Positions 58,981 through 64,000 of a DNA stretch of 64,000 bases are shown in pieces. The stretch's first letter is position 1, and every line of letters begins with the position of its first letter. The DNA is from Streptomyces guryensis (GTDB taxonomy: Bacteria; Actinomycetota; Actinomycetes; Streptomycetales; Streptomycetaceae), in assembly GCF_021261325.1 (NCBI RefSeq), contig NZ_JAJSBI010000011.1, positions 124,001 to 188,000 on the forward strand, read 5' to 3'. The notes below the pieces were generated by a model that saw nothing but the letters and a program-made list of their open reading frames with translations, did no database searches and was not told where the DNA came from. The translations under genes were made by a program, and so were the position numbers.

Positions 58981-59075
58981 GAGCGCCCCACAGGGGTGCG
59001 GGGCTGTATCGATATGCGGCTCCGCCGCGGGGACGCGACCAGCCACAACGCACCCGCAGCCGGCCAACCGCCGAC
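58981..59075 (-). repeat. Dispersed intergenic repeat, copy 7 (long form)
   Basis: It has GCGCCCCACAGGGGTGC, then GGGGCTGTATCGATATGCGG and a CGGCTCCGCCG hairpin, and ends CGCACCCGCAGCCGGCC. It fills a convergent gap and matches copy 6 in order and length. Confidence 0.75.
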
Positions 59076-59082
59076 CGCGGCC

Positions 59083-59913
59083 CTAACCCAGCCCGCGCGA
59101 GTCCTGCTTGAGCGCCGTATCCACAGTCAATGCCGTCGCCACGACAAGGCTCAACAGCGGCTCGGGCAACTGATAGTGAATCTGCAGCACATAGTTGTCC
59201 GCAGTGGTGAACATGGTCTTGGCGAGCCCTTCCCACGTCTTCGTGATCCGGGCGACCTCGTTGTCCGCATGGTCGACGATCGCGAAGTTCCACGCCCGCC
59301 AGTTCTCCGCCTTGATCGCACCGACCTGCCGGCCGTCCACGTTCATCGCGAAGTTGATCTTCCCGATCATGTTCTGCTGGACGATCTCGCCGACGGGCGA
59401 ACCGTCCGGACGCGACACGAGCACACGGGACTTGAAGACCTTTGCGGGCCGCGTCAGCACCAACTGCGGCTGGCCGTAGGCGTCACGGATCTCCAGCCGG
59501 TGCGTCATGAACTGGTCGAGGCTGGAGACGAAGCGCGCCACCTTCTTCAGCGTGCTCTGCCCGACCTCGGTCACCGAGCCGATCTGGTTGCCGTTCTGAT
59601 CCATGACCTTGTACTCGTTGGTCACCTCGATCAGTTTGGCCTTCTGGTTGACCACGAGGACCGGCTCGGTGAACAGGCTGCCGCCGCCGGGGCCGCCGGC
59701 GGCGACCCTGGCCTGCTGCTGCACCTGACGCTGCACACGCGGGTCCGGCCCGGCGGCCTGCTGCGGTACCTGCTGGGCGGCCGGGGCCTGCTGAGCGGCC
59801 GGGTCCGGGCTGGTGTGCTCGGTCCACTGGGCGCCGTCCCAGTAGCGGAGAGTCCGGGGCGCTCCGTGCGGATCCGGGAACCAGCCTGCAGGAGTGTTCG
59901 AATGCGTGGTCAC
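59083..59913 (-). CDS. DUF2510-phospholipid-scramblase family protein
   Basis: The 276-residue protein begins with DUF2510 (PAGWFPDPHGAPRTLRYWDG), a Gln/Ala/Pro-rich linker (PAAQQAPAAQQVPQQ) and then a scramblase/LURP-one-like domain: FTEPVLVVNQKAKLIEVTNE, YKVMDQNGNQIGSVTEVGQS, GKINFAMNVDGRQVGAIKAE and NYVLQIHYQLPEPL near the end. In eukaryotes the family moves phospholipids across membranes; bacterial members are soluble and may bind lipids or tubby-like ligands. The GTG start lies six bases after TAGTGT, suggesting a leaderless transcript. It is convergent with the DMT gene. Confidence 0.85.
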   Translation of the reverse strand: MTTHSNTPAGWFPDPHGAPRTLRYWDGAQWTEHTSPDPAAQQAPAAQQVPQQAAGPDPRVQRQVQQQARVAAGGPGGGSLFTEPVLVVNQKAKLIEVTNEYKVMDQNGNQIGSVTEVGQSTLKKVARFVSSLDQFMTHRLEIRDAYGQPQLVLTRPAKVFKSRVLVSRPDGSPVGEIVQQNMIGKINFAMNVDGRQVGAIKAENWRAWNFAIVDHADNEVARITKTWEGLAKTMFTTADNYVLQIHYQLPEPLLSLVVATALTVDTALKQDSRGLG

Positions 59914-59919
59914 CGGGGC

Positions 59920-59925
59920 ACACTA
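59920..59925 (-). promoter_or_regulatory. -10 element of the leaderless scramblase gene
   Basis: On the minus strand TAGTGT is followed by six bases (GCCCCG) and the GTG start. Confidence 0.5.
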
Positions 59926-59990
59926 CCCCGGGCCCACCGGCACCTGGCCAGTCCCCGCGATCCGCTGTTCAGCAGCCTTTACGCGACAGT

Positions 59991-62045
59991 TCACCCGGTG
60001 ATGATCGCCGGGTCGCTCACCCCCGGTCGCCCGTTCTCGACATGCCCGGCGAATCGCCGCAGGAACGTGGCGTCGGCCTCGGACGTCACGGTGAGGTCGT
60101 ACCAGCGTCGGCTCGCCGCGAGGTCGACGGTGTGCTTCGCCGTGGCGCCGGGACGCACCGTGAAGGTCCGCGGCTTGCAGCCGTATCCACCCGTCAGCTT
60201 CAGGCGGACGGTGCCGGAGCCCTTGTTGGTGAAGGTCAGCTCGATGTCGTCGCCGGCGTGGCGGGCCGTCACCTCCGGTCCTGCGGTCTTGTTCGGGCCC
60301 TTGAAGACGCGCAGGAACCCGTTCGGACCGTGCACGGCCAGGTCGTACGAGCCGTGCGAGTACGCCGAGTTCCAGGCGTCCGAGGCCGTCTTGCCCGCCT
60401 CGGTGGTGTAGCTCCAGGGGCCGTCGGTGCGGTTGCCGGACGTCACCAGGAAGGCGGCGCCCGCCTTCGCCCCCGAGGCGAAGGTCAGCGTGAACCTCCC
60501 GGAGCCGGTATCCACCGAACCGTCCACGTGCGGGGCGTACTTGAGGGGACGCGCCGGGCGCAGGCCGCGCTCCTGCTTGGGCAGGACCGGGTTGGCGGGC
60601 GGGGTCGGCACGTAGTCGGGGTGGCGGTTGTGGTCCGGCGGCCGGTAGCCGTCGGTGCCCGGCAGGACGACCGGCTTGGTGTCGGTTCGGGAGAAGTCGA
60701 ACGCGGAGGTCAGGTCGCCGCAGATCGCCCGGCGCCAGGGAGAGACGTTCGGCTCGTGCACACCGAAGCGACGCTCCATGAACCGGATGATCGAGGTGTG
60801 GTCCATCGTCTCGGAGCAGACGTAACCGCCCTTGCTCCAGGGCGAGACGACGATCATCGGCACACGCTGACCGAGCCCGTAGGGGCCGGCGGGGTGGCTG
60901 CCGTCACCCTTGAACAGGTCGAGGCCCGGGTCCACCGTGGACTTGCCCTGCGCGGCGGAGCCCGGTGCGAACGGCGGGACCAGATGGTCGAAGAAGCCGT
61001 CGTTCTCGTCGTACGTGATGAACAGGGCCGTCTTCGCCCACACCTCGGGCGAGGAAGTGAGCGCGTCCAGCACCTGGGCGACGTACCAGGCCCCGTAGTT
61101 GGCGGGCCAGTTGGGGTGCTCGGTGAATGCCTCGGGGGCGACGATCCAGGAGATCTGCGGCAGCTTGCCGCCCTTGACGTCGGCCTTCAGCCGGTCGAAG
61201 AAGCCCTCGCCCTTACGGGCGTCGGTGCCGGTGCGGGCCTTGTCGTAGAGCGGCTCACCGGGCTTGGCGTTCTGGTACTGCTTGAAGTAGAGCAGCGAGT
61301 TGTCGCCGTAGTTGCCGCGGTATGCGTCCTGGATCCAGCCCCAGGAACCGTTCGCGTCGAGTCCGTCGCCTACGTCCTGGTAGATCTTCCAGGAGACGCC
61401 GGCCTTCTCCAGGCGCTCGGGGTAGGTGGTCCAGCCGTAGCCCGCCTCGTCGTTGCCGAGGACGGGGCCGCCGCCCTGGCCGTCGTTGCCCGTGTACCCG
61501 GTCCACATGTAGTAGCGGTTCGGGTCGGTGGAGCCGATGAACGAGCAGTGGTACGCGTCGCAGATGGTGAAGGAGTCGGCGAGCGCGTAGTGGAACGGGA
61601 TGTCGTCGCGGGTCAGGTACGCCATCGTCGTGGAACTCTTCGAGAGGACCCACTTGTCGTACTTGCCCCCGTTGAAGGCGGCATGTCCGTCGTTCCAGCC
61701 GTGCGGGAGGTCCTGGATGAAGGCGAGGCCCAGGTCGTCCGCGTCCGGGTGGAAGGGGAGGATGTCCTTGGTGCCGTCCGACTGGTACCAGACCGGCTTC
61801 CCGTCCTGCCGGGTCACGACCGGACGCGGGTCGCCGAAGCCGCGAACGCCTCTGAGCGAGCCGAAGTAGTGGTCGAAGGAACGGTTCTCCTGCATCAGGA
61901 CGACGATGTGCTCGACGTCCTCGATGGAACCCGTGCGGTGGTTCGCGGGCAGCGCGGCGGCGCGCTGGATGCTGTTCGACAACGCGGTGAAGGCGGTCGT
62001 CGCGCCCGCGAGTTGCAGGAATCGGCGCCGATTGACTTCGGGCAT
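59991..62045 (-). CDS. Tat-exported phospholipase C (acid-phosphatase AcpA superfamily)
   Basis: From ATG 62045 the protein has 684 residues. The N-terminus has a twin-arginine motif (NRRRFLQLAG) followed by a hydrophobic stretch, so it is exported folded. The catalytic domain has EHIVVLMQENRSFDHYFGSL with a metal-binding Asn, WSKGGYVCSETMDHTSIIRF and ITYDENDGFFDHLVPP. Two C-terminal beta domains of the phospholipase-C type follow (SGRFTLTFASGAKAGAAFLV, TVRLKLTGGYGCKPRTFTV). It should hydrolyse phosphocholine or phosphoester lipids outside the cell, maybe for phosphate supply. Start codon has AGAGG ten bases upstream. Confidence 0.93.
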   Translation of the reverse strand: MPEVNRRRFLQLAGATTAFTALSNSIQRAAALPANHRTGSIEDVEHIVVLMQENRSFDHYFGSLRGVRGFGDPRPVVTRQDGKPVWYQSDGTKDILPFHPDADDLGLAFIQDLPHGWNDGHAAFNGGKYDKWVLSKSSTTMAYLTRDDIPFHYALADSFTICDAYHCSFIGSTDPNRYYMWTGYTGNDGQGGGPVLGNDEAGYGWTTYPERLEKAGVSWKIYQDVGDGLDANGSWGWIQDAYRGNYGDNSLLYFKQYQNAKPGEPLYDKARTGTDARKGEGFFDRLKADVKGGKLPQISWIVAPEAFTEHPNWPANYGAWYVAQVLDALTSSPEVWAKTALFITYDENDGFFDHLVPPFAPGSAAQGKSTVDPGLDLFKGDGSHPAGPYGLGQRVPMIVVSPWSKGGYVCSETMDHTSIIRFMERRFGVHEPNVSPWRRAICGDLTSAFDFSRTDTKPVVLPGTDGYRPPDHNRHPDYVPTPPANPVLPKQERGLRPARPLKYAPHVDGSVDTGSGRFTLTFASGAKAGAAFLVTSGNRTDGPWSYTTEAGKTASDAWNSAYSHGSYDLAVHGPNGFLRVFKGPNKTAGPEVTARHAGDDIELTFTNKGSGTVRLKLTGGYGCKPRTFTVRPGATAKHTVDLAASRRWYDLTVTSEADATFLRRFAGHVENGRPGVSDPAIITG

Positions 62046-62189
62046 GGGTGGGTGCCTCTCATCCTGGTGCGGATGGCCGGAACATGACGGATAGCGCGCG
62101 GTGCGAGTGTTCCAAGAGCACCAAACGTCAGGGAAGGGCCCGGTGGCGCCCATGTGAAAGTCGTCGGTACGCGAGGTGCGCCGCAGCGG

Positions 62190-62335
62190 CCGGGACTTCG
62201 GCACACCAAGGCGCCCCACGTGCTGGGGAAGCGGCGCTCGGGGTTGAGGTTGGCGCCGGCTGCCAGGCCCAGGCTGCCGGCCAGGGCGCTGCCGAGGTCG
62301 GAGAGGATGTCGGCGTTCAGGAACGACGACGTCGA
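62190..62335 (-). pseudogene. Fragment of an isopropylmalate/tartrate-dehydrogenase-type gene
   Basis: The leftward frame encodes FLNADILSDLGSALAGSLGL, then AAGANLNPERRFPS, the segment just before the EPVHGSAPDIAG motif of beta-decarboxylating dehydrogenases (LeuB, TtuC). Both flanks lose homology at once, so only about 45 residues of a 350-residue enzyme remain. Confidence 0.7.
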
Positions 62336-62420
62336 GAAGGTCACCGGCCGCATGGCGACCACCTTCCACGAGTTCGCGCAGCGCAACGCCCACGCCTGGG
62401 CCGCAACGGCGGGGGTGTGA
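62325..62420 (+). pseudogene. C-terminal scrap of an NmrA-like NAD(P)-binding protein
   Basis: The rightward frame ends NDDVEKVTGRMATTFHEFAQ, then RNAHAWAATAGV and TGA, which resembles the closing helix of NmrA-type NAD(P)H-binding oxidoreductases (DVEKVTGRPARTF-EFA pattern). Nothing N-terminal remains; it abuts the antisense dehydrogenase fragment. Confidence 0.5.
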
Positions 62421-62488
62421 CCATGCCCGTCGAGACACTTCGTCTCCGTGATCACCATCAGGAACCGCCGGGTGAGCAACTGCCGCGA

Positions 62489-63085
62489 CTACCTCGACCC
62501 CGTCGCGGTGTTCCGAACGTTCGGATGGCCGGCAGAGGCCCGCCGACGCCCCGAGCGAGGGACCTGGCTCCGGACGGCCTCCGCGATCCGCAGGGCGGCC
62601 TCGGCGGGCGTGAGGTGGGTGGTGTCGACCACCTCCGCCTCGTCGTGCAGCCAGGTACGGGCCGCCTCGGCGTAGGGCTCGAGGTATTTGAGACGGAAGG
62701 GGGAGTTGGGGCCGAGGGTGTCGCCCGCGATGCGTCCGCGGAGGGTGTCCTGGTCGGCGTGGAGGACGAAGTGCCGTACCGGAACGGCGTGTTGGGCGAG
62801 GCCCGTGCTGATCTCCCGCCAGTACTGCTCGACCAGGACGGTCATGGGGATCACCAGGGTGCCGCCGGTGTAGTCGAGGACGCGGCGGGCGGTCTCGACG
62901 ACCAGCGGCCGCCACGGCGGCCAGTGCTGGAAGTTGTCCGTCGCAGGGAGCCCCGGCGTGATGTCCATGAGCGTCTCGCCGACCTTCTCGGCGTCGAACA
63001 CCCGTGAGTCCGGGATCAGTTGCTGCACGAGTGGACTGGTCGTCGACTTGCCTGCGCCGTGGGTGCCGTTGATCCATACGATCAT
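62489..63085 (-). CDS. TmrB-like ATP-binding protein
   Basis: From ATG 63085 the 198-residue protein has a P-loop (VWINGTHGAGKSTT, residues 4-17), then VFDAEKVGETLMDITPGLPA, FQHWPPWRPLVVETARRVLD and LVIPMTVLVEQYWREISTGL. The same order occurs in Bacillus TmrB, which binds tunicamycin with ATP at the membrane and gives resistance. Here a hydrophobic membrane segment is not obvious. Resistance to a nucleoside antibiotic or a small-molecule kinase role are the two likely readings. TAGCAT lies seven bases before the ATG on the minus strand, so the transcript may be leaderless. Confidence 0.75.
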   Translation of the reverse strand: MIVWINGTHGAGKSTTSPLVQQLIPDSRVFDAEKVGETLMDITPGLPATDNFQHWPPWRPLVVETARRVLDYTGGTLVIPMTVLVEQYWREISTGLAQHAVPVRHFVLHADQDTLRGRIAGDTLGPNSPFRLKYLEPYAEAARTWLHDEAEVVDTTHLTPAEAALRIAEAVRSQVPRSGRRRASAGHPNVRNTATGSR

Positions 63086-63098
63086 GGGCCCGATGCTA

Positions 63099-63526
63099 AC
63101 GGTGTGCGGTCTCGTCCCCGCTGCCGACGCGGTGAGTTGCCGCACCGCGGGGAGGCCCGGCTCGTGCGGTCGTGGTCGGCGGGACCGTCGCGGTGGACGG
63201 GGCCGTCGGTGGTACGCGACGGGCGGCACGGCGGCTCCGTACGGGCCGCGATGACCTCCGCGGCGACGGCAACGACCGCGGTCTCCTCCGGTGTGTTCGC
63301 GCCGCTGGGCGTGGGTTCGGCGGGAGCCCATGCCGCCGACGACGCAGAACAGGTCCGACGGCAGCCTCCCGGATCACGAGGAGACCACCGCGGTGCGCCG
63401 CCACCGGGCCGGACACACCTACCGCATCGCCTGGACTTTGGCCCCAGTAACCGTTCCGTCCACGCGGATGTGCCTCCCGCCCAGGTTCGGCGGGCGGCAC
63501 ATGCGCGTCCTGGGCTGAGGCGGGCG
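63099..63526. other. Gene-poor stretch
   Basis: I see no gene here. The six frames give only low-complexity Arg/Gly/Pro sequence. Together with the transposase scrap that follows, it looks like decayed insertion DNA. No terminal inverted repeat could be defined. Confidence 0.4.
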
Positions 63527-63665
63527 TCACCGCCTCCACGAATGCGGTGCCGAAGCAGGGTGAAGCCTGCTCGTCCGTGCGTCCGGCGCGCGATCCGTTC
63601 CGGTCCCGGTCCAGGCCCCGGGTGAAGGCGTGCAGGTGGGGCAGATCGGCACGCAAGGCCCTCGC
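63527..63665 (-). mobile_element. Remnant of an ISL3-family transposase
   Basis: The leftward frames encode LRADLPHLHAFTRGLDRD and, in a neighbouring frame, THGRAGFTLLRHRI. Both belong to the C-terminal end of ISL3-type (IS204/IS1001/IS1096/IS1165) transposases, where about 25 residues containing NGRTEGVNTKTK normally lie between them. That piece is deleted and the frame shifted. No intact catalytic domain or terminal repeat remains. Confidence 0.6.
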
Positions 63666-63923
63666 GGACGGTGACGAACTCGTTGAGGTACCGAGATCTC
63701 CGGTTCGGCGTCGGTGACGGCGAGCCGACCGAAGCTGTGCCGATGTCGGCGCCGAGGAACGACAATGCGAGGGTGAGACAGAACAGCCCTCTGACCAGCC
63801 TCTTTACAGAAGTCCTTCCGCCTGGCAGAAGCCGCCTTGCCGAGCCGACACAAGCCTCACGACCCTGATTCCAACCACGGCAAGCGGGGCGACGCCGCCC
63901 CGCCGACAGGGACGGGAACCCCC

Positions 63924-64000
63924 ATGCCTCACATGACCGCCTTCGCCAGGAACCAGTGGTACGTCGCCGCCTACAGTCACGAGGTCGGGCGCGAGGAGTT
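63924..64000 (+). CDS. Rieske-type aromatic ring-hydroxylating oxygenase, 5-prime end only
   Basis: The frame starts at ATG 63924 (or ATG 63933, three codons later) and reads MPHMTAFARNQWYVAAYSHE to the window edge. The NQWYVAAYSHEVG opening is typical of VanA-like oxygenase subunits (vanillate O-demethylase, phthalate-type). The Rieske cysteines and the iron site lie outside. If it is a vanillate or related oxygenase, its product protocatechuate would feed the pca operon. Confidence 0.7.
   Translation, partial: MPHMTAFARNQWYVAAYSHEVGREE

Noticed and set aside
63099..63526. A rightward frame with RRHRAGHTYRIAW as a possible BlaI/MarR-like regulator
   Set aside because: Too short and surrounded by low-complexity sequence; no helix-turn-helix recognisable.

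Overview
This 64 kb window is high-GC actinobacterial DNA, almost certainly a Streptomyces chromosome. Evidence: GC-rich third codon positions, GTG and TTG starts, a SsgA-family sporulation protein, a WhiB-family protein, an Actinobacteria-type protocatechuate (pca) operon ending in a pcaD-pcaC fusion, separate LigD-like polymerase and ligase genes, and seven copies of a modular intergenic repeat. From memory, and unchecked, the gene order (pca operon, ligase/polymerase pair, WhiB, ABC-F, GPP34, ssgD, endonuclease V, fad genes) resembles the S. coelicolor SCO669x-SCO673x region in reverse.

Layout. 1-7 kb: tail of a D-amino-acid oxidase, secreted S15 and M1 peptidases, a PfkB sugar kinase coupled to a truncated macro-domain gene, and an amino-acid permease. 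7-11.6 kb: a MerR regulator, relics of an SDR and a sugar ABC ATPase, a dihydroxyphthalate-decarboxylase-like protein divergent from a LysR regulator, and a decayed membrane-protein gene. 11.6-19.4 kb, all leftward: a benzoylformate-decarboxylase-like ThDP enzyme, then a four-gene fatty-acid operon (CaiB-type CoA transferase/racemase, acyl-CoA dehydrogenase, thiolase, FadB) behind a cluster of palindromes. 19.6-27.6 kb: saccharopine-dehydrogenase-like oxidoreductase, BrkB and GAP membrane proteins, a 47-residue membrane protein, endonuclease V, a Rho-N-like basic protein, a secreted BNR-repeat protein, SsgD-like protein, a PEP-mutase relic and GPP34. 27.6-34.3 kb: an ABC-F ATPase behind an attenuator-like leader, DDAH, acyl-ACP desaturase, WhiB, VOC, STAS-ANTAR and winged-helix proteins. 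34.3-41.6 kb: a broken LacI gene, the divergent DNA-repair polymerase/ligase pair, an octamer tandem repeat, a membrane protein, an ABC/flippase chimera, a zinc alcohol dehydrogenase and a DUF3048 lipoprotein. 41.6-48.8 kb: pcaV divergent from pcaIJFHGBL. 48.9-64 kb: an SDR, a MalT-like ATPase without a DNA-binding domain, a frameshifted MFS gene overlapping anmK, two DUF2510 proteins (one a scramblase), a TetR/PAP2/DMT group, a Tat-exported phospholipase C, gene scraps, a TmrB-like ATPase, an ISL3-type transposase scrap and the start of a Rieske oxygenase.

The aromatic theme is coherent. pcaHG cleaves protocatechuate, pcaB and pcaL carry it to 3-oxoadipate, and pcaIJ and pcaF convert that to succinyl-CoA and acetyl-CoA. 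The decarboxylase-like genes and the terminal Rieske gene could feed such a route. The fad operon could degrade fatty or branched acyl chains.

The most interesting material is regulatory: the ABC-F leader, three tandem 15-bp hairpins before the desaturase, the palindromes before the fad operon and in the TetR/PAP2 gap, a group of apparently leaderless promoters, and the repeat family, which sits mostly at convergent 3-prime ends. No rRNA, tRNA, CRISPR array or intact mobile element was recognised.
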